Source: an uncultured Aquimarina sp.
GTDB taxonomy: Bacteria; Bacteroidota; Bacteroidia; Flavobacteriales; Flavobacteriaceae
Assembly: GCA_947498935.1 (NCBI GenBank)
Contig: CANMMM010000016.1
Location: forward strand, 61,611-125,610
DNA: 64,000 nt
Reading direction: 5' to 3'
The notes beneath the pieces are model-generated. The model ran no database searches, was not told the origin of the DNA, and worked only from the letters and a program-made list of their open reading frames with translations. A program made the translations under genes and the position numbers. Positions 37,195 to 45,937 of this stretch are shown here, piece by piece; position 1 is the first letter of the stretch; each line of letters opens with the position of its first letter.

Positions 37195-37959
37195 ATGAAT
37201 ATAAAAATTACTAAACACTTACTATTACTAGCTACATTACTAGTGTGTATACTACTTGTTTCTTGTGAAACAGATGAAAAATCAATAGTTACAGAATCTG
37301 TAACTGGAAATGATAAAGGATTTTATATCCGAGGGATATTGAATGATGAAAAAGTAAATATAGGTAGAAATGATAGTTTACCTATCAAACAAGATACCTA
37401 TACCATAGATAATAACGGTAGTCAAACATTAGAAATAAATGTGCCAGAGAAAGATAGTGCGAGTTTTTGTTATGGAAGATATGTGAGCAGCATAAAATCA
37501 ATTTTTCGATACGAAGAGCAACCTGAGGCAACAACTAACACTGAAGAAGACACTGAAAACATACCTGTATTCAAAGAAAAACCTATAACTGCTAAAATAT
37601 ACTTTTCTAAAATTCCTATTGATGAATGTATATTTTCTAAGGAATTAGAAGGGATGAATGATTTTTTTGATATGGGTACGTATCAATATGAGCGATTTAA
37701 TGATAGTCTTTCGAATGTAGTTATTGTGGATTATTTTCCAGAAATAGTGACAGCGAATAAAGGAAGTTATTATTCATCTCGTTTCGGAGATAACGCTGAT
37801 TCGGTTTTTGAAATCAAAAACGTAACATTCATGCCCGATCATAATTTTATTGTAGAAGGCATACTTTCTTGTAAGCTTTATAATTCCAAAGACTCGACTC
37901 TTTCTAAGGAATTAAAGGATGGAAGTTTTAGGATATGGGTACGAAGTAACTATAGGTAA
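37195..37959 (+). CDS. Hypothetical lipoprotein
   Basis: A 254-residue protein starting at ATG 37195 with a lipoprotein signal (LVCILLVSC, lipidated Cys24); the ORF-track start at 37165 adds ten residues before the signal and is less likely. After the signal come ESVTGNDKGFYIRG, a Glu/Thr-rich insert (EATTNTEEDTEN) and a beta-rich C-terminal half ending FRIWVRSNYR. No domain that I recognise. Alone on its strand, it faces the convergent helix-hairpin-helix/OmpA pair across a shared terminator. Confidence 0.72.
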   Translation: MNIKITKHLLLLATLLVCILLVSCETDEKSIVTESVTGNDKGFYIRGILNDEKVNIGRNDSLPIKQDTYTIDNNGSQTLEINVPEKDSASFCYGRYVSSIKSIFRYEEQPEATTNTEEDTENIPVFKEKPITAKIYFSKIPIDECIFSKELEGMNDFFDMGTYQYERFNDSLSNVVIVDYFPEIVTANKGSYYSSRFGDNADSVFEIKNVTFMPDHNFIVEGILSCKLYNSKDSTLSKELKDGSFRIWVRSNYR

Positions 37960-37986
37960 TTGCATAAGGAAATAATAGTTGTATAC

Positions 37987-38024
37987 AAAAGCCTCTCTGT
38001 CACATCATACAGAGAGGCTTTTTT
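37987..38024. terminator. Bidirectional terminator between convergent genes
   Basis: AAAAGCCTCTCTGT pairs perfectly with ACAGAGAGGCTTTT (14 bp). A- and T-runs on both sides suit it to stop transcription of the lipoprotein gene and of the minus-strand pair. Confidence 0.88.
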
Positions 38025-38051
38025 ATTCTTAAATGTAAGAGGGGTTATATA

Positions 38052-38567
38052 TTATTTGTTTTTTAACTCCTCTGCTTGTGCTGTCCAATTATCTCTTTCG
38101 ATTCTACCAGGGAAGAACTGAATGAGTTCAGTAACTGTTTCGATATCTTCTATAGTGAATTTACTAATCTGATCAAAAGTATAGATACCAATACTATTTA
38201 GCTTCTGTTCAATAAAAGGTCCTACACCACTAATTAGTTTTAAATCGTCTTTTTGTGATGCATCAGCTTTACCGAAACTATCAAAATTCAATTTTGGTTT
38301 TTCAGTCTTGTCTCCATCGCTAATTGCTGCTATAGGTGCTACTTCAATCGGATCAGGATCCGCAGGAGGAGGAGTAAAGGTGGTATTTGCTTTTTTATAG
38401 TTCATGCTAGCATTGCGTAGTTTCTCTTTTTCTCTTAGACATTTATCTAGCTCTTCTTTGTATTTTTTCTTTAGGGCCCATCTAGAGAGTAGCCACCCTA
38501 GCAAGAACGCTAGGAAAAGTAATAAGAGTAAGCACCACCAATTGGCTTCGTTTAAAAAATCTAACAT
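38052..38567 (-). CDS. Membrane-anchored helix-hairpin-helix-like protein
   Basis: A 171-residue protein with one N-terminal membrane helix (WWCLLLLLFLAFLLGWLL), a basic Lys-rich helix, a Pro-rich spacer (TTFTPPPADPDPIEVAP), and a C-terminal ~60-residue domain (DDLKLISGVGPFIEQKLNSIGIYTFDQIS). That domain matches the helix-hairpin-helix-like module found as an extension in flavobacterial ribosomal protein L21 and in some NuoE proteins. Here it is tethered to the membrane. It lies 15 bases after the OmpA-like gene, probably in the same operon. The function of the module in this setting is unknown. Confidence 0.75.
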   Translation of the reverse strand: MLDFLNEANWWCLLLLLFLAFLLGWLLSRWALKKKYKEELDKCLREKEKLRNASMNYKKANTTFTPPPADPDPIEVAPIAAISDGDKTEKPKLNFDSFGKADASQKDDLKLISGVGPFIEQKLNSIGIYTFDQISKFTIEDIETVTELIQFFPGRIERDNWTAQAEELKNK

Positions 38568-38582
38568 AGTTGCGTTGTTTAT

Positions 38583-39494
38583 TTAGTTTACAATAATTTC
38601 TATTCTTCTATTTTTTGCCCTGTTTTCTGGCGTGTCATTAGGAACTGCAGGCGCTAATTCTCCTTTGGAACTGGCTTTTAGTTTTTCAGCTTCAATTCCT
38701 TTAGATTTGAAATAACGAAGTACATTTCTAGCTCTGGATAAGCCAAAAGCTTGATTCTGTTCATTACTTCCTACATTATCTGTATGTCCTGTAATTAACA
38801 CTTTTTTAGAAGGATATTTGGTTAAATAGTTTTTGAGTTCTAAAGTGTAGTTGGCTAAAGTAGCGTCGGGTTTAAAACTAGTCGTACCGAAGTCTGAATA
38901 CAATGTTTTATTGGCGATACCTTTTTCTATTTCTTCGATTCTATCAGTATCGATTGCATGGAAGTTTAAGAGGATTCCTCCTTTGTAATGACCGTTAGGA
39001 TTGTAAGTATAGTCTTCTAACTTAGATTGTGCTAGAATTCTATCTCCGTTAATACCACCATCAGTTATTAAGAGGTTTTTGATAAAATTAGCTCTAGCTA
39101 ATCCTAAGCTGTCTCCAGTGTTTTTTTCTGCGAGTGTTTCATATCCATAGATAATAATATCTTGATCCTGATGAATACCAAGATGGTTTGCTATTTTGCT
39201 AGGAAAATCAGCAATACTATCTGGTATAAATACGGTGCCATCAGTGTTATTAATACGTAGGTTTTCTGGATACCTAAAGACATCATTGTTTTGTAGGTCT
39301 TTAGCGTATAAGCCATGCGCGAGTGCAAGACTGTCTTCATACGCTTTTTTGGCAAGTGCAGCTGCCTTAGGGTCTATTTTTTCTTCTACTGCTGCACTGC
39401 TATGATTGCCGAGGCACCAACTACAGGAGTAGTACCACCACATCCCTAGCATAGCAAAGAGAAGAAAAAGTAAAAAAGAAAATAAAATTCTCAT
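38583..39494 (-). CDS. OmpA-family protein with N-terminal membrane helix
   Basis: A 303-residue protein with an N-terminal hydrophobic helix (MRILFSFLLFLLFAMLGMWW), a first OmpA-like half (IIIYGYETLAEKNTGDSLGLARANF) and an intact C-terminal OmpA/MotB peptidoglycan-binding domain (LITGHTDNVGSNEQNQAFGLSRARNVLRYFKSKG, ending NRRIEIIVN). The N-terminal half looks like a divergent second copy of the same fold. It probably contacts the cell wall from the inner or outer membrane. It is followed by the helix-hairpin-helix-like gene in one transcript and diverges from the his operon. Confidence 0.85.
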   Translation of the reverse strand: MRILFSFLLFLLFAMLGMWWYYSCSWCLGNHSSAAVEEKIDPKAAALAKKAYEDSLALAHGLYAKDLQNNDVFRYPENLRINNTDGTVFIPDSIADFPSKIANHLGIHQDQDIIIYGYETLAEKNTGDSLGLARANFIKNLLITDGGINGDRILAQSKLEDYTYNPNGHYKGGILLNFHAIDTDRIEEIEKGIANKTLYSDFGTTSFKPDATLANYTLELKNYLTKYPSKKVLITGHTDNVGSNEQNQAFGLSRARNVLRYFKSKGIEAEKLKASSKGELAPAVPNDTPENRAKNRRIEIIVN

Positions 39495-39632
39495 AAATGG
39501 ATGATTAATGTTAGTATTTTAAATTTATAAAAATGTTTTTACTAAATGATTATAATATGTTGATTTATATGCAAAAAGAGATGAATTACAAAATTTTAAG
39601 CTGAAATGCATTCTGAAGAAAAATATTTTTTT

Positions 39633-39640
39633 TAATTTTG
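39633..39640 (+). promoter_or_regulatory. his operon promoter, -7 element (TAATTTTG)
   Basis: TAATTTTG is an exact TAnnTTTG match 21 bases before the leader-peptide ATG, predicting a transcript that starts near 39646 and includes the whole attenuator. Confidence 0.65.
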
Positions 39641-39661
39641 CAATCGTGAAAATAAAACAAC

Positions 39662-39718
39662 ATGAAAAGCATTTTTTTACATCATCATCATTCCTATACT
39701 TTCGCTCAAGCGTGGTAG
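39662..39718 (+). CDS. hisL: his operon leader peptide (four consecutive His)
   Basis: A complete small ORF, too short for the ORF track: MKSIFLHHHHSYTFAQAW then TAG, 18 residues with four His codons (CAT CAT CAT CAT) in a row. It lies 110 bases before hisG, between the candidate promoter and a terminator. In histidine starvation a ribosome should stall on the His run. The base sequence GCTCAAGC, encoding Ala-Gln-Ala, is then free to pair with GTTTGAGC in the terminator stem. I infer its role is regulatory rather than as a functional peptide. Confidence 0.88.
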   Translation: MKSIFLHHHHSYTFAQAW

Positions 39719-39785
39719 GTTTGATATATGTATAAAATCAGTATAAGTATAAACCCGTTTGAGCAATTCAAACGGGTTTTTGTTT
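39704..39785 (+). promoter_or_regulatory. his attenuator: antiterminator and terminator
   Basis: The terminator stem is AAACCCGTTTGA (39751-39762) with TCAAACGGGTTT (39768-39779), a perfect 12-bp hairpin with a T-run. The alternative pairing is GCTCAAGC (39704-39711, inside the leader ORF) with GTTTGAGC (39757-39764): 8 bp with one G-U. It consumes the end of the left terminator arm, so the two structures exclude each other. A ribosome reaching the leader stop covers GCTCAAGC and allows termination; one stalled at the His codons does not. Confidence 0.85.
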
Positions 39786-39827
39786 TGTAAACTAGTGAGA
39801 ATTGATCAAACACAACAAATCATAATA

Positions 39828-40685
39828 ATGTCGAAAATTAAAATTGCGATCCAAAAAAGTGGAAGGTTAAACGAAGATTCTGTAAACATCTTAAAAGATT
39901 GTGGGATTTCTATAGATAATGGTAAAGACCAATTAAAAGCTACTACTAGAAATTTTCCAATGGAGGTGATGTTTCTTCGCAATGGTGATATTCCTCAATA
40001 TCTAAGAGATGGTGTGGTAGATATAGCTATTATTGGTGAGAATGTATTGGTAGAGAAAGGAGAAGATATTACTATCGTAGAACGATTAAACTTTTCTAAA
40101 TGCAAAGTATCATTAGCTGTACCTAAAGACTTTAATTATACTTCTATTCAGGATTTAGAAGGAAAGAAAATCGCGACTTCATACCCTAATACTGTAAAGT
40201 CGTATTTAAAAGAGAAAGGAATTAATGCAGATTTACATCAAATTTCTGGTTCTGTAGAGATTGCTCCTAATATCGGACTGGCAGATGCGATTTGCGATAT
40301 TGTGTCTAGTGGAAGTACATTATTTAAAAATAATTTAAAAGAAGTAGAAGTAATGCATACCTCAGAGGCGGTATTGGCGGTTTCTCCTAAAATATCAGCA
40401 TCGAGTAAAGAGCTTTTAGAAAAACTACAGTTTAGAATTAAAGCAGTATTAAAGGCTAGAGCTTCGAAATATGTTTTATTAAATGCTCCAAATGATAAGA
40501 TTGATAAAATTGTTCAGATTTTGCCAGGGATGCGAAGCCCAACGGTATTGCCACTTGCTGAAAAAGGATGGAGCTCTATACATACGGTAGTAGAAAAAAA
40601 TAAGTTTTGGGATATTTTGGATGAACTGAAAGCAGAAGGTGCTGAAGGTATTTTAGTATGTCCAATAGAGAAAATGGTGCTATAA
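39828..40685 (+). CDS. hisG: ATP phosphoribosyltransferase HisG (long form)
   Basis: First and feedback-inhibited step of histidine synthesis: ATP plus PRPP to phosphoribosyl-ATP. I start at ATG 39828 (MSKIKIAIQKSGRLNED); the ORF-track start at 39759 lies inside the terminator hairpin. The 285 residues contain the two periplasmic-binding-like catalytic domains (GLADAICDIVSSGSTLFKNNL is the PRPP site region) and a C-terminal ACT-like domain (residues ~212-285). It is therefore the long form that binds histidine itself and needs no HisZ. Confidence 0.96.
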   Translation: MSKIKIAIQKSGRLNEDSVNILKDCGISIDNGKDQLKATTRNFPMEVMFLRNGDIPQYLRDGVVDIAIIGENVLVEKGEDITIVERLNFSKCKVSLAVPKDFNYTSIQDLEGKKIATSYPNTVKSYLKEKGINADLHQISGSVEIAPNIGLADAICDIVSSGSTLFKNNLKEVEVMHTSEAVLAVSPKISASSKELLEKLQFRIKAVLKARASKYVLLNAPNDKIDKIVQILPGMRSPTVLPLAEKGWSSIHTVVEKNKFWDILDELKAEGAEGILVCPIEKMVL

Positions 40686-40703
40686 ATTTAGAGAAATAGA
40701 AAG

Positions 40704-41987
40704 ATGCAAAAGATATATGCTCCTAATAAGAGTGACTGGGATGTACTGCTAGAAAGGCCTACACAAACAGTGGCAGATATAGAAGGAACTGTACTGGCTG
40801 TTTTTGATGCTATAAAAGCAAAAGGTGATGAAGCGGTTAATGCGTATACGAAACAATTTGATCAGGTAACGATCGATACTATTTTAGTTAGTGCTGATGA
40901 AATTGCTGAAGCTACAACACTTATTGATGATGAATTAAAGGAGGCGATACAGTTAGCTAAAAATAATATAGAGGTTTTTCATAAAGCGCAAAAAACGAGC
41001 CAAGTGCATGTAGAAACAACTACAGGAGTGGCTTGCTGGCAAGAAAAAAGGCCTATCCAAAAAGTAGGATTATATATACCAGGAGGGACAGCTCCTTTAT
41101 TTTCTACAATATTGATGTTAGCAGTACCAGCTACGCTAGCAGGCTGTAATGAGATTGTATTGTGTTCTCCTCCTAATAAAGAAGGTAAAATACATCCTGC
41201 TATTTTGTATACTGCGCATCTTTGCGGTGTTACTACTATTTGCAAGGTAGGGGGTATACAGGCTATTGGAGGAATGACTTTTGGTACAGCATCTATACCA
41301 AAGGTGTATAAGATATTTGGTCCCGGAAATCAATTTGTAACGGTGGCGAAACAATTGGCTACTAAATTTTCGGTAGCTATCGATATGCCTGCTGGTCCTA
41401 GTGAATTATTAGTTGTAGCGGATGATACGGCTAATCCAGCGTTTGTAGCTTCGGATTTATTGAGTCAGGCAGAGCATGGAAAGGATAGTCAGGTTATTCT
41501 GGTAACGACTTCTAAAGAACTGATGTCGGCTGTAGCAGAAGAAGTGATCACACAATGTGCTGTATTGCCTAGAGAAGAAATTGCTACCGCTGCTATTGCA
41601 AACTCTAAAATGATTTATGTAGAAGATGATGCTACTGCGATTGAATTGATCAATCTATACGGACCAGAGCATTTTATTGTATGTGTAGAAGATGAGGATT
41701 TTTACATAGACAATATTGTTAATGCGGGTTCTGTGTTTATAGGTAATTATACGCCTGAAAGTGCAGGAGATTATGCTTCGGGTACGAATCATACACTGCC
41801 TACAAATGGATATGCAAAACAATACAGTGGTGTGAATTTGGATAGTTTTATGAAGGCCATGACATTTCAGAAAATCACGGCAGAAGGTATCCAAACCATT
41901 GGACATGCAATAGAAAAGATGGCAGCAGCCGAAGGTTTAGAGGCACATAAAAATGCTGTAACATTGCGATTGAAAAGCTTGCAATAA
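40704..41987 (+). CDS. hisD: Histidinol dehydrogenase HisD
   Basis: Last two steps of the pathway, histidinol to histidine with two NAD+, zinc-dependent. The 427-residue protein shows KVGLYIPGGTAPLFST, the signature IDMPAGPSELLVVADDTANP, the zinc-site region DLLSQAEHGKDSQVIL, and the catalytic region YGPEHFIV. It lies 18 bases after hisG. Confidence 0.96.
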   Translation: MQKIYAPNKSDWDVLLERPTQTVADIEGTVLAVFDAIKAKGDEAVNAYTKQFDQVTIDTILVSADEIAEATTLIDDELKEAIQLAKNNIEVFHKAQKTSQVHVETTTGVACWQEKRPIQKVGLYIPGGTAPLFSTILMLAVPATLAGCNEIVLCSPPNKEGKIHPAILYTAHLCGVTTICKVGGIQAIGGMTFGTASIPKVYKIFGPGNQFVTVAKQLATKFSVAIDMPAGPSELLVVADDTANPAFVASDLLSQAEHGKDSQVILVTTSKELMSAVAEEVITQCAVLPREEIATAAIANSKMIYVEDDATAIELINLYGPEHFIVCVEDEDFYIDNIVNAGSVFIGNYTPESAGDYASGTNHTLPTNGYAKQYSGVNLDSFMKAMTFQKITAEGIQTIGHAIEKMAAAEGLEAHKNAVTLRLKSLQ

Positions 41988-42031
41988 GTAAGCGTTTAGT
42001 TTTTGGTGAAATAGCTTAGTACTGATGAATA

Positions 42032-43084
42032 ATGAATACAATACCATTTAATATAGAAAAACTAATTAGAGATAATATCAAGGGACTAAAGCCTTATTCG
42101 TCTGCTAGAGATGAATATGTGTCTGATGGTTCTGAGATGACATTTCTCGATGCGAATGAAAACCCATATGAAAATGGAGTAAACAGATATCCAGACCCAC
42201 AGCAGCGTAGCTTAAAAAAGGTGTTGGCTACCCAAAAGGGAGTGACAGTAGACAATATATTGTTAGGTAATGGAAGTGACGAAGTACTCGATTTGATTTT
42301 TAGGGCTTTTTGTGAGCCTAAGCAAGATACAATTCTCACATTACCTCCTACATATGGAATGTATAAGGTATTAGCTAATATTAATAATATAGAAGAACAC
42401 GAGGTAGTATTGACTAAGGATTTTGAACCTGATGTTGATGCAATACTGGCAGCCGTAACAAACAGAACCAAATTGCTGTTTTTGTGCTCTCCTAATAATC
42501 CTACAGGAAATTCTTTTTCGGATACGGCTATTGAAAAGTTATTAACTAGTTTTTCTGGGCTAGTAATTATTGATGAGGCGTATATAGATTTTTCTTCTAA
42601 AGAGAGTTGGGTTACGAAAATAAATACATATCCTAATCTAATAGTGACACAAACCTTGTCAAAAGCGTATGGACTAGCAGGGATACGTCTTGGGCTATGT
42701 TATGCTTCTAAAGCCATCATTGCTGTATTGAATAAAATTAAACCGCCCTATAATGTAAATGAACTGACACAGCAGCGTGCGTTAGATCGTGTATTGGATG
42801 TGGATAGGGTACAGCATGAAGTAGCTGCGATACTAAAGGAAAGAGAAGTTTTGGTAAAGGCGCTAGCAGCAATAAATTTCGTCACTAAAATTTATTCTAC
42901 AGATGCGAATTTTGTACTGGCTGTTGTTGATAACGCAACGAAGCGTTATGATCAGTTGCTCGCTAAAGGGGTGGTTGTAAGAAATAGAACGACACAGCCT
43001 TTGTGTGAGAATACATTGCGATTTACGATTGGTACTCCGCAAGAGAATGAACGATTAATAGCTGCATTACAGGCATTAGAATAA
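42032..43084 (+). CDS. hisC: Histidinol-phosphate aminotransferase HisC
   Basis: PLP-dependent transamination of imidazole acetol phosphate. The 350-residue fold-type I aminotransferase has LDANENPYENGVNRYPDP at the N-terminus, LFLCSPNNPTGN, IDEAYIDF, and the PLP-lysine in TLSKAYGLAGIRLG. It fits the order hisG-D-C-B. The 112 bases after it are the widest repeat-free gap in the operon and include a possible internal promoter. Confidence 0.96.
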   Translation: MNTIPFNIEKLIRDNIKGLKPYSSARDEYVSDGSEMTFLDANENPYENGVNRYPDPQQRSLKKVLATQKGVTVDNILLGNGSDEVLDLIFRAFCEPKQDTILTLPPTYGMYKVLANINNIEEHEVVLTKDFEPDVDAILAAVTNRTKLLFLCSPNNPTGNSFSDTAIEKLLTSFSGLVIIDEAYIDFSSKESWVTKINTYPNLIVTQTLSKAYGLAGIRLGLCYASKAIIAVLNKIKPPYNVNELTQQRALDRVLDVDRVQHEVAAILKEREVLVKALAAINFVTKIYSTDANFVLAVVDNATKRYDQLLAKGVVVRNRTTQPLCENTLRFTIGTPQENERLIAALQALE

Positions 43085-43159
43085 AGCATAAAAAAGTATC
43101 CTATAAAATTGGATTGATATAAGCGTTATGAAACAAGCTAGTATAAGAGTTATAATACT

Positions 43160-43167
43160 TAGGTTTG
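43160..43167 (+). promoter_or_regulatory. Possible internal his promoter (TAGGTTTG)
   Basis: TAGGTTTG fits TAnnTTTG and lies 31 bases before the hisB ATG in a 113-base gap. No convincing -33 element accompanies it, so this is weak. If real, it would transcribe hisBHAF-IE independently of the attenuator. Confidence 0.3.
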
Positions 43168-43197
43168 TTACATATGCCCTTTAAAACAATAAAATAG

Positions 43198-44334
43198 ATG
43201 AAAAAGAAAGTATTATTTATAGATAGAGATGGTACTATCATAAAAGAAACGGTTGATGAACAAATCGATGCGTTCGAAAAAATGACATTTTATCCTAAGG
43301 CATTTACTTTTTTGGGTAAAATAGCGAAAGAGTTGGATTATGAATTGGTAATGATTACGAATCAGGATGGATTGGGAACGGATGTGTTTCCTGAGGATAC
43401 TTTTTGGCCAGTGCATAATTTTATTTTGCAATCTTTTGAAAATGAAGGAGTGGTGTTTGATAAGGTGTTCTTAGATCGAACATTTCCGCATGAGAATGCG
43501 AATACTAGAAAACCGGGTACAGGTTTATTGACTGAGTATTTTTCGGAGGCGTATGATTTAGAAAATTCTTTTGTGATTGGTGATCGACTCACAGATATTG
43601 AATTAGCAAAAAATCTAGGTGCAAAAGGGATTTATATCAATGATGAAACGCATTTAGGTACAGGCGAAATTACGGTTAAAAGAGAAGAATTAGATACTAT
43701 AATTGCATTAGAATCTAATGACTGGGAGGCGATTTATGAGTTTTTAAAGTTACAAGATCGCGTAGCTGAGATTACGAGAAAGACGAATGAAACGGATATC
43801 TATATTCAAGTAAATCTTGATGGAACTGGAAAGAGTACTATTGCTACTGGTTTGGCATTTTTTGATCATATGTTAGATCAGATTGCTAGACATGGACAGA
43901 TGGATCTAACAGTGAAGGTACAAGGAGATTTAGAGGTAGATGAGCACCATACGATAGAAGATACAGCGATAGCACTTGGAGAGGTATTTGGTACTGCACT
44001 GGGGAATAAGCTGGGAATTGAACGTTATGGCTTTTGCTTACCAATGGATGATTGTCTAGCGCAAGTAGCGATAGATTTTGGAGGACGCAATTGGCTCGTT
44101 TGGGATGCGGATTTTAAACGTGAAATGATCGGTAAAATGCCTACAGAGATGTTTTATCACTTTTTTAAATCATTTACAGATGGTGCCAAAGCGAATTTGA
44201 ATATCAAGGCTGAGGGGACGAATGAGCATCACAAAATCGAAGCTATTTTTAAGGCATTTGCAAAAGCGATTAAAGTAGCTGTGAAAAGAGATCCAGAAAA
44301 AATGATTTTACCGAGTACGAAAGGTATGCTTTAA
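43198..44334 (+). CDS. hisB: Bifunctional HisB (histidinol-phosphatase / imidazoleglycerol-phosphate dehydratase)
   Basis: A 378-residue fusion. Residues ~1-165 are a HAD phosphatase (FIDRDGTI with Asp9 and Asp11, [16 protein letters not shown]) that makes histidinol. Residues ~185-378 are the manganese-dependent dehydratase ([38 protein letters not shown]-type third site written [10 protein letters not shown]). The fusion is known from enteric bacteria and also occurs in Bacteroidota. It is followed by hisH nine bases later. Confidence 0.96.
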   Translation: MKKKVLFIDRDGTIIKETVDEQIDAFEKMTFYPKAFTFLGKIAKELDYELVMITNQDGLGTDVFPEDTFWPVHNFILQSFENEGVVFDKVFLDRTFPHENANTRKPGTGLLTEYFSEAYDLENSFVIGDRLTDIELAKNLGAKGIYINDETHLGTGEITVKREELDTIIALESNDWEAIYEFLKLQDRVAEITRKTNETDIYIQVNLDGTGKSTIATGLAFFDHMLDQIARHGQMDLTVKVQGDLEVDEHHTIEDTAIALGEVFGTALGNKLGIERYGFCLPMDDCLAQVAIDFGGRNWLVWDADFKREMIGKMPTEMFYHFFKSFTDGAKANLNIKAEGTNEHHKIEAIFKAFAKAIKVAVKRDPEKMILPSTKGML

Positions 44335-44343
44335 TTATAGAGA

Positions 44344-44925
44344 ATGAAGATAGTCATTATAAATTATGGTGCGGGTAATATTCAATCCATCAAGTTTGCG
44401 ATTCAGCGACTGGGGTATGAAGCGATATTAAGTGATGATCCTGCTACGATTATATCCGCAGATAAAGTGATTTTTCCAGGTGTTGGTGAGGCGAGTAGTG
44501 CTATGAAAAAACTACGGGCTTCTGGTCTGGATACTATTATACCTACATTACGACAGCCTGTGCTAGGTATTTGTTTAGGCATGCAATTGATGTGTGCGTA
44601 TACAGAGGAAGGAGAGACTGAAGGACTCGGTATTTTTGATGTAGCAGTAGAGCGATTTAATAGTGGAGTAAAGGTGCCACAAATCGGTTGGAATCAGATT
44701 CGATCGCTTTCCTCTCCATTGTTTGATGGGGTTACTGAAGATGAATATGTGTATTTAGTACATAGCTACTATGCGCCTATAACACCTTATACAGTGGCTA
44801 CTACTTCTTATGGTACGGATTACACAACGGCATTGCATAAAGATAATTTTTATGGGACGCAGTTTCATCCCGAAAAAAGTAGTAGTGTGGGAGAGAAAAT
44901 TTTATTGAATTTTTTAAATAGCTAG
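44344..44925 (+). CDS. hisH: Imidazole glycerol phosphate synthase subunit HisH
   Basis: The glutaminase subunit that supplies ammonia to HisF. The 193-residue class I amidotransferase has the nucleophile Cys77 in GICLGMQLM and the His/Glu pair in TQFHPEKSSS. It is closely coupled to hisB. It is unusually far (214 bases) from hisA because a copy of the ~88-bp element lies in between. Confidence 0.96.
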   Translation: MKIVIINYGAGNIQSIKFAIQRLGYEAILSDDPATIISADKVIFPGVGEASSAMKKLRASGLDTIIPTLRQPVLGICLGMQLMCAYTEEGETEGLGIFDVAVERFNSGVKVPQIGWNQIRSLSSPLFDGVTEDEYVYLVHSYYAPITPYTVATTSYGTDYTTALHKDNFYGTQFHPEKSSSVGEKILLNFLNS

Positions 44926-44990
44926 TGTAGTTGATTTTTATAAGGAGCAAGTTTTATGAATTATTTTTTTAATATATCATAGATGTAATT

Positions 44991-45079
44991 GCGTTAGGGA
45001 TAGCAGTGGAAATCCCACAGCCCGACGGTAGGAGGAGCGAGGAATTGTAGCGGATAGCCCGACCCTTGGGGAACGCCCA
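44991..45079 (+). repeat. Dispersed ~88-bp element, copy 5 (variant a), inside the his operon
   Basis: Nearly identical to copy 1 and in the same direction as the his genes, between hisH and hisA. Read in the his transcript it would form the conserved folded core. It has no T-run, so it need not stop transcription. Confidence 0.85.
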
Positions 45080-45139
45080 AATACTAGTGAAAATGAATCT
45101 ATAAAACGACACGATAATTATAGTATAAATACGATTTTA

Positions 45140-45889
45140 ATGAGAATAATACCAGCAATAGATATTATAGATGGGAAGTGTGTACGTCTCTCAAAAGGAG
45201 ATTATGATACGAAAAAGGTATATAATGAGCATCCTTTAGAGGTAGCTAAGCAGTTTGAAGATCATGGGATTACCCATTTGCATTTAGTAGACTTGGATGG
45301 TGCAAAATCGAAGCATATTGTAAATCATGCTATTTTAGAACAAATTGCTGTAAAGACGCAATTAAAGGTTGATTTTGGTGGTGGATTAAAAACGGATGAG
45401 GATTTAAAAATTGCTTTTGAAAATGGTGCAAATCAGGTTACTGGAGGAAGCATAGCAGTGAAAGATCCGAATACTTTTAAATCTTGGTTGACCAAGTATG
45501 GAAGTGAGAAAATTATTTTGGGAGCAGATGCCAATAATGAAAAAATAGCTGTCAGCGGTTGGCTAGAAGAGAGTGACCAAGAATTGATTCCGTTTATTAA
45601 ATCCTATCAAAAAGAAGGGGTTTCATACGTGATCTGTACAGATATTAGTAAGGATGGAATGCTAGAAGGGCCTTCTTTTGATGTATACAAAAGAATTTTA
45701 GCTGCATGTGAGACTACAGGTACAGGAGATCAAAAATTACAATTGATCGCTTCTGGTGGGATTTCTACTTTTGAAGAGTTACCTAAATTGGCAGCTATGG
45801 GATGTGAAGGTACGATTATCGGAAAGGCGATTTATGAAAATAGAATTAGTCTAAAGCAGTTAGAAAATTATATACTTCAAGGTGCTTAA
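45140..45889 (+). CDS. hisA: ProFAR isomerase HisA
   Basis: Amadori isomerisation of 5'-ProFAR to PRFAR in histidine synthesis. The 249-residue (beta/alpha)8 barrel has catalytic Asp8 in [20 protein letters not shown], the phosphate-binding loops VDFGGGLKT and [12 protein letters not shown], and the second catalytic Asp in [13 protein letters not shown]. It precedes its structural relative hisF by 48 bases. Confidence 0.96.
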   Translation: MRIIPAIDIIDGKCVRLSKGDYDTKKVYNEHPLEVAKQFEDHGITHLHLVDLDGAKSKHIVNHAILEQIAVKTQLKVDFGGGLKTDEDLKIAFENGANQVTGGSIAVKDPNTFKSWLTKYGSEKIILGADANNEKIAVSGWLEESDQELIPFIKSYQKEGVSYVICTDISKDGMLEGPSFDVYKRILAACETTGTGDQKLQLIASGGISTFEELPKLAAMGCEGTIIGKAIYENRISLKQLENYILQGA

Positions 45890-45937
45890 TAACTATTGGT
45901 GTCTAATTTTTTGTTAGATACACTAAATGATTGATTT

